Below, one piece after another: positions 52,778-63,900 of a stretch of 64,000 nucleotides of DNA. The notes below the pieces were generated by a model. That model was given only the letters and a program-made list of their open reading frames with translations, made no database searches and was not told where the DNA came from. The position numbers and the translations under genes were made by a program. Each line of letters starts with the position of its first letter. Position 1 is the first letter of the stretch. The DNA lies in NCBI GenBank assembly GCA_037178625.1, contig CM074127.1, positions 4,092,001 through 4,156,000 on the forward strand. Direction: 5' to 3'. The DNA is from Skeletonema tropicum. Lineage: Eukaryota; Bacillariophyta; Thalassiosirophyceae; Thalassiosirales; Thalassiosiraceae.

Positions 52778-54568
52778 TCACAATAATTCTCTTAGATTAG
52801 TGAGAGCACATTTCAATTGCGCATCATCATGTTCACCAAGATCACATTCATGAGGATTATTCTTCTCAAATGTGAAGATGTGATTAGAATACTGGGAATG
52901 CTGCGAAGGAACAGTCATTCTTTGTGGTAATGACTGAGATGTGCTGTCTTCTTGGTCTTGGTGTGGTCGGTGAGGGCTCAAAGGCATGGTCGCTGACTTG
53001 GTAATCGTTGTTTCCGCCAATGGTACTACGGATTCGACTCTACTCATTATAGTCTCATCGTTTGAGGCCAATGTTTCGTCATGCCTAGGTGTCTCCACCT
53101 GATCTTCTGCTGAGGTTTCCTCTTCTTCCTCTTCGATAGCTTGCATGCTAGAATACTGCTCATTTTCTTCATGATCGGGTGTACTATCATCATCGATGGA
53201 TCTTCTCCTATTCCGAAGAGTTACTTGCTGCTTTTTCATAGAGGTTGAGTTAACTTCTTGCGCAAAATTATCCATGCCAAACGAAGCAATAGATTCTTCT
53301 CTCTTTGCTAACTCCAGCTCCCTGTTTTTCAGCGCCTTTGCCATGCGCAGGATATTAGCTTCCCTTTTATTCAGCGAACGCACCCTCTGTTTCAACTTTT
53401 CTTGAATTGCTCTAGTTTCAAACTTCTTCTGCTCCTCCGTTTGTACAGAACAAACAGCAGTTTTGGGCTGTGTCGTTGGCATGGCCTTGTCACGTTCAAA
53501 TTGCAACTTCTTCTCCTTCAGTTGGAGATGCTGATTTCTAATCTTGTCTGCAAGCTCTGTAATTCGCTCTTCCTGTAATTTCAACCCTACCTCTTTGTGT
53601 TTTGATGCTCTCCGTTGTGCCTTCATTTTTTCCTCTCGTTGATGAAAAATCTTTTCTTTGTGTTTCAGTCGCATTTGTATCGCTCTCATGTCAATAACGC
53701 TTGCGGCAAACTCCGCGTTCATAGGTAGATTCAATTTCGTGTCTGCCATTGACGGAGCAGTCTTTGGACGCAAATGTTGCTTTTGACGAGGATAACCTTC
53801 GATATTGGTGCGGGACTTTGCTTGCAGCTTCAATATTCTCTTTAATTTGTTTTCTGCTTCGAGGATCTCCTCCCCTAACTGAGACTTGCGCAATAGCAAA
53901 GCTTCGTATTCTTGTTCGGCCAAGGACTGTTGGTGTTTTGCATCGGCAATCTTCGCTTCGGCTGCAGCAATAACCAGCAGCCTTTCCTTTCGCACTAGCC
54001 AACCTCTGAACAATGCCTGCAGCAACGTGAACGACTTTCGAGTTTTTACTCCAAGCAGCAGGATTGCATCGCCTGAATTGGAAATGAATTTCAACGCCTT
54101 TGACATTACCTCCGCCGATGCCATGGAAGCTGCAGTGAGAGCTTGCAGCAGTGTATGTGCAGATGAATTTTGACCGTAAAAAAGCATTTGTGGGGCAATG
54201 TAGACATCAAGGCGAATGCCTGTTACTTGGGAGACAAAAGAGAGTAGCTTTATGATGAATATGATTTTTTCCTGTTTAGAGGAGCATGGACATTCAGTCA
54301 GCAAACCCAACGAAGGCCTTTCTTTCGCAATGAATTTTACTAACTCATGAAACAATTCGAACGGAGGCCGTTCGAGCACGTTTTGGTCCAAGAATATGGG
54401 CGGAACTCTACTCGTTTCGCTCTCCAACGCTAACTTTAGGAGAGCTGAAGTATTTGCAGTATCGCATTTTGGCGTGGACATCTCCCTTGGTTGCATGCAA
54501 AGTAAGAGAAGGATCGACTCACGTGATCGATCGACTGAACTTAAATATTCGTCTGAGCATCCCGCCAT
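52778..54568 (-). CDS. CH-like, IQ and coiled-coil protein (IFT54/TRAF3IP1-like N-terminus)
   Basis: Single exon, 596 residues. Residues about 55-150 resemble the N-terminal calponin-homology-like domain of IFT54 (TRAF3IP1/MIP-T3): LERPPFELFHELVKFIAKERP, then GLLTE, KIIFIIKLLSFVSQVTG and HTLLQAL. An IQ-type calmodulin site follows (LLQALFRGWLVRKER). From about 200 to 425 the protein is Glu/Lys/Gln-rich coiled coil with a repeated KLKQRVRSLNKREANILRMAKALKNRE pattern. The C-terminal 150 residues are Ser/Thr/Glu-rich. IFT54 itself lacks an IQ motif, so this may be a related microtubule or flagellar protein rather than an orthologue. Some centric diatoms make flagellate sperm, so such genes are plausible. 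Assignment is moderate. Confidence 0.6.
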   Translation of the reverse strand: MAGCSDEYLSSVDRSRESILLLLCMQPREMSTPKCDTANTSALLKLALESETSRVPPIFLDQNVLERPPFELFHELVKFIAKERPSLGLLTECPCSSKQEKIIFIIKLLSFVSQVTGIRLDVYIAPQMLFYGQNSSAHTLLQALTAASMASAEVMSKALKFISNSGDAILLLGVKTRKSFTLLQALFRGWLVRKERLLVIAAAEAKIADAKHQQSLAEQEYEALLLRKSQLGEEILEAENKLKRILKLQAKSRTNIEGYPRQKQHLRPKTAPSMADTKLNLPMNAEFAASVIDMRAIQMRLKHKEKIFHQREEKMKAQRRASKHKEVGLKLQEERITELADKIRNQHLQLKEKKLQFERDKAMPTTQPKTAVCSVQTEEQKKFETRAIQEKLKQRVRSLNKREANILRMAKALKNRELELAKREESIASFGMDNFAQEVNSTSMKKQQVTLRNRRRSIDDDSTPDHEENEQYSSMQAIEEEEEETSAEDQVETPRHDETLASNDETIMSRVESVVPLAETTITKSATMPLSPHRPHQDQEDSTSQSLPQRMTVPSQHSQYSNHIFTFEKNNPHECDLGEHDDAQLKCALTNLRELL

Positions 54569-54831
54569 ATTCCATCACCCAGACGTCTCCTACAACTTGA
54601 CACGTGACGATATACTATTACTACGCCATGCGTCTTGGAGTAAGGACATATTTCGACATTGATGCAACCTCTCTTGCCAGGCCTACACGAGTTATTTACT
54701 ATGCGGTCGAGTCTATCGTCGCAACAGTGGTATTGCTCGGTCGCGCAATTTTTTTACTTCGCTACCACATCATATTGAAAGTCTCTTCTCAATGCAACCA
54801 ATGATCTCCTGTCCGTGTGATCATATGTACT

Positions 54832-57800
54832 TTATTTCCTTCTTTTTCGTGCACTCGAAGGGCTCTTTGTTGCAGCTTTTCTCTTTGATCGGTGTCCAAT
54901 CTTCTTGTCTCTATCATTACTTACACCATCGGCAAAAGATTGAGTTATCATCGTCTGGAACAACCAGGTAGTTGTGCAAATTCGTCCTCCCATGCTAATC
55001 ACTCTATCTATCCCACGCTCTTTTAACTGGCTTTTATGAGCAGGATCACTTGTAATGATGATCGTTTTGGTCGGATCGATCACTTTCTTCTCGGCGAGAG
55101 AATATAGCATCGACGCTCCTGCAGCTTCGACAATGAGCTTCAGCTCCTGCGTTGAAGGGGCCTTGTTTCCGGCCACACCAGCGCAAATGTAGACATGCCA
55201 GCCACCAAGCACACCACCTCTTTCTGCACGAGCAATTGCTCCATTCTTGAAAGAGTCTGAAAGCTTGAAGTTGTACGTATTTTCTGCCTCTCGATCATTG
55301 AGTAGTAAAAAGTCTTGCGGTTCCAAAGCTTTTCGTTCTTTCGCTGATTGTTCAAGCCACTCAATACCTAATATATTAGATGTTTTGCAAAAGCAGATCA
55401 TGAGTTTGGGTGTCCTTCTTAGTTTTGTTTTTCCGTCAGTCGCAATTACATCTGTTGATTGTACATGATAAGACGATATGACTGGTTGAGTTTGACACAT
55501 TTGGCAATTCAGAGAGAATAGCATACCACAACTTACGTGTTGCACTTGCCGCATCTTCAATAGAATCAATAAGCGTGGCACCGATATCATTAATCATCTG
55601 CCGACAAAAAGAGTATTGGTGTAGTTGTGGTGAGTATGTAGAAAATCAACAACAAAATGTACACAAAAGAAGTGATTACGTACCTGTTTGTGCTTCTTTG
55701 TTGGGGCCAATCCTGTAAACATTACACGGACAGTGTCCTTGCTTTCCTTTCGTCTCCCGGAAGTCGGAGTGCTTCGATTCCGGCTTGCCCTATGGCGTGG
55801 TGTTGTTTCTCTGTCGCGATTTGTTCTAGTTATGCAAACTTCTGTTGGTATATTTGGGTCTCTAGCTCCAATGTCAGTAGTGCGGGTGGCTCTCTTCTTC
55901 CTGTGTTCATCCTTTGTATTACTTGCAGGAGCATCACCTGATTTGTCAGCTTCATTTTTGCCTATTGCATCGTCTATCTGACATACTGTCTCTTCCGTGC
56001 TATCTGGTAGTGGATTTGTTTTGGGGTCAATAGATTGTAACATTGCAGCTGTCTTGACCAAACTGTTTGGCACGTCAAGATGAGGTGTGCTCGGAGACGC
56101 AAGCGCCACCGCTCCTCCGACAGGACCTGTCATAATTGCACCGCTTTGGATACGATGGACTGCGCTATTGTCCAACCTTTCCCTTTCAATAACAGTCTCC
56201 TTACCAATTTCTTTGCCAATATTATTTTTCTTCGGATATTTGGTTGGTGGCTGCTTTTTTGTTGCGCTACAATCGGATCCTTCAGATTTCACTGCTTTGC
56301 ACACACTCTCAGCATCATCAATTGGTGGAGCTTCCGTCGCCTTAATTTTGGTTGATTTCGGTGTTTCGACTTTTGCTTCCATAATAGTACCAGGGTGGAT
56401 CTGATTTTCGGCATCATGTGCATCATTGGGTTTTGATTCATTGTCATTAAGCTGGATAGGTGCATTCTTACTTGACGTCAATACGTCAAACTGAGTGTCA
56501 GCTTGATACGCGTCGTCATCGTTATCGAATGGCTCCTGAGGCTTTTGTGGAAACTGAATGGGCTGTGTCGGCTCGTCGTACTCATCGATGCCTTCTTGAT
56601 AAGCGTCGTCATCATTAGATTGTTTGAGAGGCTCATGAATCTTTCGTTCACGTTGAATGGGCTGTGTCGGCTCGTCGTACTCATCGATGCCTTCTTGATA
56701 AGCGTCGTCATCATTTGCTTGTTTGAGAGGCTCATGAATCTTTCGTTCACGATGAATGGGCTGCGTCGGCTCGCCGTACACATCTTCGTCTTTGCTATTC
56801 ATTGGGGAAGGATTACTATCTTCTACCTTCTCATCATCCACATCATTAACCTCGGGGCAAACAGTTGACTCATCATCGTCATCGACTTCCCTTTCTTCTT
56901 CATCACTATAAGATGAATAAGACCTTTTTTGTTCAGTGACATTCCGAGGGACCGGGAAAGGCTGAGTTAAAGAATAGTCTGTGATGGAACCGTCGTCTTC
57001 GTTATCATGTTTGACCGCTGCTGCTGCTGCAAAGTGCACGGCATGTTGAATTGTCCCCTCTTTATTCTTGGGCTGCTTGGCAGGACTCAACAGATCTTCC
57101 CCAGACATATTGTCGTCATCACTTTCGTCGTGATCTGGTGCTGTAAAAAATTGTGCGGTATTTTGGCTGTTTTCATTTTCTGCTTTTCCATCATCCTCTT
57201 CTTCAAATATTACACCATTTTTTCCGTTTTCGCCATTTGGCATAGGATCGTCTTCTTTCTCTTGACTTTCTTCTCTGGTTGTTGTTCCCAATGTGACCCG
57301 CTTTGGATCACTGCTTTCTTTTTGGATGGATCCTCTGTCAATGTGCGCATCTTCACAAGGTTGTTTCGGGGGTGAAGTTACGGCACCAAGAACGACTGCA
57401 CTAGCCGTCGCTGCATCGTCACCACCCGAAGTGTCAGATTTGGCATCAATACTGGCTATACCTTCTGCTTCTGGGTGCCTAGCTGCATTTGTGGTCTCGT
57501 CGCCCGTGATGGCCGAAATATAGTCTTGGTCCTTGATCACTACTTCTCCCGTGAGATAAGAATATTCTTCCATACACCCATCATCATCATCGCCACCACC
57601 ATTGTTTTCAGCTGCATTTTTTCTTCCTGCTTCAATCTTCGGTCCGTCATCGTTTTCAGTCTCCAATGCACTCCAATCCTTTCCCGCCTTGTGTCCCGCT
57701 TCTGCATTAGATGTCATCTTTCTAGATCTACCATAATCTTGCTCCTCTGCAGTAGGAGCATCTGCTGCCGATGTGCTATTTAAAGTAAATCGTTTCTTTT

Positions 57801-58884
57801 CAGTTGATTTGACATCTGCACTTTTCACTGAAAGGAGGCGAGGTTTTCTTTGGCAATTTGATGCTTGCGGCGTCGACACGTTTGTCTTTGCGTCGTGACA
57901 GTCTCTCCTCTTTTTAGAAGAATGATGCAGATGATCATAGATATACTCAAATTTCATTACGGACAATTTGTTGTTCTCACTTTCTTCCCCTTTTGTACTC
58001 TTATACCGCAACAGGATTCTATCCCCATGATGTAGGACTCGGAGTTGCCTGCGTGGCAAAGGTTCTGGGTGATGATACAACGCTCGACCTTTATCGTCTT
58101 GATCACTTTCCCTTCGCGGAGGAGATAGCGAATCGTAAAAGCGTACTTGATTGTGATCGTTAAGCTCTTCAGCTTCATCATTGCAATCTTTCTCGTCGTC
58201 AGATCCATAACCACTTGTGCTTTCTCCGCTACTGCAATTGTTGACATCTACGCGTTTTCTGTTGTCACCGTTCTCAGCAATGACACCGTTTGAGTTGACT
58301 GGTAGCTCCTTGTATATCTTTCGACGAGCATGAAAGAACTCAATATTATCAGCAGCTTGCGCAATACCATCGCCCATCACCATACCTCCATGTTTCGATG
58401 ATGTCTGATGTTGTTGCCCTGGCGGATCAATGAGTCGGATGTCTTTCACTGCAACATAATTCCCCTTTTCATCAACGTCGATACAAAGCAAAGCAAAACC
58501 ATCGCGGTTAGAAGTTTTTTCATCTTCTCCTGCCAGTGACTCTTCCGCATCATCGGCTAGTTTATGATTACTCATATCAAGTATGTCATCAATGGGAAAT
58601 GGATGCCCTGTCGTTGCTCCTGTAAATTTATGCAAATCGTTATCGACGATGTAGACACTAAAAGGCTGTGTAGATTCAGTGGTATTAGAGGTCCATACAA
58701 GCCAATTTTCACCTCCCGATAACATCGTCGAATTTGAATGCTGCCCATCTGGTCCACTCTCAGTTGTTTTTTCACTGGGAACCCTCCAAGCAATCTGGTG
58801 GTGTAGTTGAGAGCGACGTCGCTTCTTCGACCCACTTTTTGAGTGATCTGACGACACATCAGGCTGTGATGGTGTTATCGTCAT
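54832..58884 (-). CDS. Large acidic protein with TQP repeats and C-terminal BRCT domains (MDC1-like)
   Basis: Three exons (58884-55684, 55597-55537, 55451-54832), introns 86 and 85 bp, phases 0 and 1, give about 1,293 residues. The N-terminal 350 residues include LRVLHHGDRILLRYKS and KFEYIYDHL, which look like the last strands of an FHA domain. The centre is disordered and acidic and has three 33-residue repeats around DEPTQPIQRERKIHEP, plus LTQPFPVP. The C-terminus begins a BRCT domain at DTVRVMFTGLAPTKKHKQ, running through the 61-bp exon (DIGATLIDSIEDAASATHV) to LGIEWLEQS. A second BRCT-like unit (GGWHVYICAG ... TTTWLFQTMI) follows, then a basic tail. The architecture suggests a DNA-damage mediator binding phosphopeptides. 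Orthology to MDC1 is inference. Confidence 0.75.
56561..56858 (-). repeat. Three 99-bp in-frame repeats in the BRCT-protein gene
   Basis: GGCTG(T/C)GTCGGCTCG recurs at 56561, 56660 and 56759, an exact 99-bp (33-codon) period. The encoded unit centres on EPTQPI(Q/H)RERKIHEPLKQ. The left copy has diverged at its lower-coordinate end. Confidence 0.85.
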
Positions 58885-59148
58885 TGTTTTATGTATGTAT
58901 ATTTGATCTCTGCCGCACCTTTGTTGATAGTATGGTGTCGGATGTAGATTGTGATCATGATCAGGATTCTGGATTTTCTAAAGAAGGTAAAAAAGACACA
59001 CGTCTCAGAAAATGTTACAAGAGGGTCAATCTAGTTTCAGTTGTTACGTTACACACCCCTTGTAGATAACAGCGAGAGCGAGAAGTAATTATGTAGTTGT
59101 GCATTTGAAATCAGACACTTGAAAGTTAATTATACATTGATTTGCCAC

Positions 59149-60489
59149 TCAAAATTGAATGGAAGCGCCACCGATGTTCCTCAGCATTGGCTCTTGCTTC
59201 GTTATATTCATGTATGATCCTGATCCATTGTTATTACGAATCGGTTGCCGAATACCACGTTCACGTGCTCCCCATGGATTATTGTTCCTACCGCTACTAC
59301 TAGCTGCAGCTGCTCCACCACGTCCACCACGACCTCCACGCTTACTTGACCGTCTATATTTTCGAGTTCTCCTCTTCTTCTTTGCAGGGGCTGCACCGTC
59401 GGAATTGCTCCTCTTTCGTCTTCTGCTTCTGGATCCAGTCGTGGTGGAAGTAGAAGACTTGGTGGAAGATTTTCTTTGCTTTGGTTGTCTCGCAGCTGGT
59501 GCCGACGTTCTAGTTTCATTCAGACCACTGCCATTGACATCATTACGACTGCTCAATAAGGAAAATGATTCACGAGGAAGCACCCTGTCATCTTCTAATA
59601 TTGATGTTGATTTCGTTTTTGATCTTGCCACTCTTTGCCACGGAGGTAATGATCGTATTCCCTGTCTAGTAGCGGGAGAAGATTGAAAAGGCCGTGAACT
59701 TTCCACTTCGGAGAGATATGAGGAATCCGAGTCACCATCCATTAGTGTCATTGCGGACTGATCAGATGCACGCTTCCTTTTTCTTGAATTGATTCTTTTT
59801 GGCTTTGAATTCTTCTCCTGCTGTACATCGTAATCGTCATCGGTATCGACAAGATCTACACAGTCTGTCTTGTTATTGCTCTTGATGGAGGGTGCTGCAG
59901 GAGCCATTTTCTTTTCTTCTTGATCTTCGATTAGGATACAATCACTCTCTTCGCCACTACTGCTGCTGCTGTCATCACCTAAATTTGCCTCTAAAGATTC
60001 AAACGCATTCCATTGAGATTGGTCTGCATCAACATTATCATCGTTATATTGTTGATTGTATTCATCTTTACCATCATAATGTTTGCTGCCTTCATCTTCA
60101 CTTTCACTGTCGTCTCCTTCGCTATCAGAGCTCTCGTAGTTATTTTCCAATGACGCAAATGCATCCCATTTTGAATTCGATTCATTTTCATTTTCTGTCA
60201 CCGAACTGATCTTTTTCTGATTGATTGGTTCAGCATATTGTATTGATATTGACTCCTGCTGATTGCTGGGATCTTTGCTATAGTTGTTGTCATCATTCTT
60301 TTGTTGACGTAGAGACTTCCCCTCCTTTTTGGTATTGCTGACGCCAACTGCTTGTTGACAGACGGTCGACTCTTCAATTTTTCTAGCATTAGGAGATAGA
60401 TTTCGAGCACGTTTGGTTTGACACATCGAACAGTCAACGTCACACTCATCGTTGACCCAGGTGCACGCATAGCACTCCCAACCTGGCAT
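59149..60489 (-). CDS. RanBP2-type zinc-finger nuclear protein, Ser/acidic-rich
   Basis: Single exon, 446 residues from the ATG at 60489; the frame stays open to 60579, giving up to 30 more basic residues. The protein begins with a RanBP2/Npl4-type finger, GWECYACTWVNDECDVDCSMC (W-x-C-x2-C ... N ... C-x2-C), a fold that binds ubiquitin or single-stranded RNA. Two repeated units follow, KWDAFASLENNYESSDSEG and QWNAFESLEANLGDDSSS, both [KQ]W[DN]AF-x-SLE followed by acidic serine runs. Basic nuclear-localisation-like clusters and an RGG-like stretch (KRGGRGGRGG) precede a conserved-looking tail, NPWGARERGIRQP ... EPMLRNIGGASIQF. I do not recognise the family. The duplicated W-A-F-SLE unit may be a peptide-binding or CK2-phosphorylated site. 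Confidence 0.75.
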   Translation of the reverse strand: MPGWECYACTWVNDECDVDCSMCQTKRARNLSPNARKIEESTVCQQAVGVSNTKKEGKSLRQQKNDDNNYSKDPSNQQESISIQYAEPINQKKISSVTENENESNSKWDAFASLENNYESSDSEGDDSESEDEGSKHYDGKDEYNQQYNDDNVDADQSQWNAFESLEANLGDDSSSSSGEESDCILIEDQEEKKMAPAAPSIKSNNKTDCVDLVDTDDDYDVQQEKNSKPKRINSRKRKRASDQSAMTLMDGDSDSSYLSEVESSRPFQSSPATRQGIRSLPPWQRVARSKTKSTSILEDDRVLPRESFSLLSSRNDVNGSGLNETRTSAPAARQPKQRKSSTKSSTSTTTGSRSRRRKRSNSDGAAPAKKKRRTRKYRRSSKRGGRGGRGGAAAASSSGRNNNPWGARERGIRQPIRNNNGSGSYMNITKQEPMLRNIGGASIQF

Positions 60490-60579
60490 GTTTTTTTTCT
60501 TCTTTAGCCGCCGCCGGGATGTACCGATGAATTTGACTGCGCCGGCCTGGGCCTGAAAATCAGAATGGGATATCAGCAA

Positions 60580-60979
60580 CTGAGATCAACGCAGTAACAG
60601 CCTGGCTGGGCCATTTACCGCCCAGTGTACCTCCTTTCACCTTCCGTTGCCAATGGTATGGCTATGGCACTGTCCGTTATGCATGGGTTACTTATGATGT
60701 TGCTTTGCTGTGATCATTCAAGCGAATTGTTTTTTCGAAATTATTCAAAAATCAAAAATCAAAGCCTGAGTACTTACTTAGTACGTAGTACCATACGTAG
60801 GAGTAATTAGTTTTACCACTACCACTTGCGACCTACGAGAGCCCAGCATTCAATCACATCTTCATGCACAAAGCAAAGACAAAGTGGAGATCGAAGATAA
60901 AGTTACGGCTGGCGATACAAATTGCTGGCTTGACATTAGAGTGTAGAGTGCACTGCAACGACGATACTACTGAGCAACA
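60580..60979. other. Divergent promoter, zinc-finger protein and leucyl-tRNA synthetase
   Basis: About 400 bp with no supportable gene. A TACTTACTTAGTACGTAGTACC tract with mirrored GTA/TAC words lies near 60771-60795, similar in flavour to the tract at 51231. The LeuRS 5' UTR is in the right part. Confidence 0.4.
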
Positions 60980-63900
60980 ATGGCACCAGCCGCTCCTCCA
61001 GCCGCCGAGATGGCCAACCTCTCCGTCAGCACCGCTCCCAAGGGAACCGCCAAGCGCGATGCTTTGTGTGCCGCCGAGGTGGAAGTCCAAGCCATGTGGG
61101 AACGTGAAAAGGCCTTTGAGAGTAATCCCTGCTACGATGACGATGGGAACAAGAAGGAGAAATTCATTGTCACCTTCCCCTATCCTTACAGTAATGGACA
61201 TTTGCATTTGGGGCATGCATTCAGTTTGACCAAGGCTGTGTTTCGTGCACAGTTTGAGAGGAATCGGGGGAAGAATTCGTTGTTCCCATTTGCGTTCCAT
61301 TGTACGGGTATGCCTATTCAGGCGGTGAGTTGCTTTACTAACAACACATGCAATATATATTTTTTAATGAAGCACATTGTTCATATCTTTGTGTCTAACG
61401 CATTTTGTATCGCTACATGCTACAATACATACAAATACGTTCAATAATACAGGCAGCAAACAAACTAAAATCTGAAATCGAACAATTTGGTGTTCCTCCA
61501 AAATTCCCAGAGGAAGATCCTGAGGTACGTGCTCAGATGGAGGCTGAACTCGCCGCCGCTGCAAAGGCAAAGGCCGAGAAGAATGCGGCCAAGGCTGGTG
61601 GTAAAGTCAAGGGAGGCAAGACGAAATTGATCCAAAAGACTGGTACTGGAATTGTACGTCAATGGAATATCTTGAAGCGTATGGTTCCAGAGGAGGAGAT
61701 TCCTAAATTCGCTGATCCGATTTATTGGTTGATGCATTTCCCTCCCATTGGTGTAGATCACATGAAAAGGTTTGGATCGGGAGTTGATTGGAGGAGAGCT
61801 TTCATTACCACATCAGTCAACGGATACTATGATGCCTTCATCCGATGGCAGTTCAACGTGTTGAAGCAGAAAGGAAAGGTCTTGTTTGGAAAGCGAAACA
61901 ATGTTTTCTCTCTTGTGGATGGACAGGTATGTGCTGACCATGATAGGAGCGAGGGTGAGGGAGTTGGTCCTCAGGAATATGTCTTGATCAAGTTGAAGGT
62001 GTTGGCACCTGATCATGGACAGGAAAGGCACGGCAAAATGGAAAAGTTGTTGAAACGTGTAGAAGATGAGGGAAAGAAGGGTGTGTATTTGGTCCCCGCT
62101 ACTCTCCGTCCTGAAACAATGTACGGTCAAACAAACTGTTTCGTCCTTCCTACTGGAGAGTATGGAGCATACTACATTGATGCTACTGACGAAGTATTCA
62201 TCATGAGTGCCAGATCTGCACGTGGTCTTTCTTGTCAGGCTTACGATGCTGCCAATGATGTGTACTTTACCAAAGAGTTTGGGAAGATTGAACGTCTTGA
62301 GACTTTTACCGGTGACGAGTTGCTTGGATTGCCATTAAAGGCACCAAATGCTACTTACGAAAAGGTGTACACTCTTCCTCTTTTGACTATCAGTATGGGC
62401 AAAGGTACTGGTGTGGTCACATCCGTCCCATCAGATGCTCCCGATGACTACGTGGCACTTCAGGCATTGAAGGATAAGCCCGACTTTGCCGCAAAGTACG
62501 GCATTACTCCTGATATGGTTGAGCCATTTGAGGTGGTTCCTATCATTTCGATTGAGGGTTACGGAGATGCATCAGCTGTCTTCATGTGCGAAAAGCTCAA
62601 AATCACCAGCTTCAATGACAAGTCAAAACTTGCTCAAGCTAAGGATGAAACTTACTTGAAGGGATTTACTATTGGAGTTATGACCTACGGACCTCACGCT
62701 GGAAAGAAGGTATCGGAAGCCAAACCACTTATTCGGGATGAAATGATTGCTGCCGGCCAAGCACATCTGTACTTTGAACCTGAGTCAAAGGTAGTTTCAC
62801 GAACTAATGATGAGTGTGTAGTGGCCTCTACTGATCAATGGTACCTTGCCTACGGAGAAGACTCGTGGTGCTCAGCTGTGAAGAAACATGTTCTCGACGG
62901 TGAAACCTTCGATGCTTTCCACGAATCAACTTTGGAAAAGTATGATCAGTCTCTTAACTGGTTGAAAGAATGGGCATGCACTCGTCAATTCGGACTTGGA
63001 ACCAATTTGCCTTGGGATAAGGAATGGGTCATTGAGAGTCTTTCTGACAGTACCATTTACATGTCTTACTACACTATCGCTCACTACTTGCAAGGCGAGA
63101 ACAACCTCAATGGTGACGAGTCGTTGAGTCCTGAAAACATTAAGGTTGCCGATCTCACTGACGATGTATTCAACTTTATCTACCGCAAGGGATTCCCTCT
63201 TCCATCAAATACGGCAATCCCAAGTGAAACTCTTGAGAAGATGAAGGCTGAATTCAGGTACTGGTATCCAATGGATCTTCGCGTTTCGGGTAAAGATCTT
63301 ATTCCTAACCACCTTACGATGGCATTGTACAATCACGCCGCTATCTGGGAGGACGAGCCTGAGCTTTGGCCCCGGGGTTACTACACGAATGGATTCGTTA
63401 TGGTTGATGCAGAGAAAATGAGCAAGTCCAAGGGTAACTTTTTGACTTTGCTTGAAACAATCAACTTGTACTCGGCAGATGCCACGAGATTTGCATGCGC
63501 TGATGCCGGTGACTCCCTCGATGATGCTAACTTCGAACGTGCCACTGCAAATGCAGCTATTGTGTCCCTTTCCAACGAGACTGCCTGGATCAAGGAAAAT
63601 CTCATCGATGCCGACAAGGCTGCAATGAGGTCTGGAGATGATCTGAACTTCATGGACAAGGTCTTCCAAAACGAAACAAACCGTCTCGTGAAGGCAACAG
63701 AAGAAAGCTTCGAGGGAATGATGTACAAAGAAGGTCTCAATAAGGGCTGGTTCGAGATGATGATTGCAAGGAATGAATACAGAGCTTGGTGCCAAGATAG
63801 TGGCATCGCTATGCATGAGGGTGTTGTAAGACATTGGGTAGAGAGCTTGGTCATTATAATTTGTCCTATATGTCCTCATTGGTCAGAAACTCTCTGGAAG

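Noticed and set aside
59159..59686. 175-codon plus-strand frame rich in Leu/Arg/Pro
   Set aside because: It is the antisense shadow of the basic, Ser-rich C-terminus of the RanBP2-finger gene.
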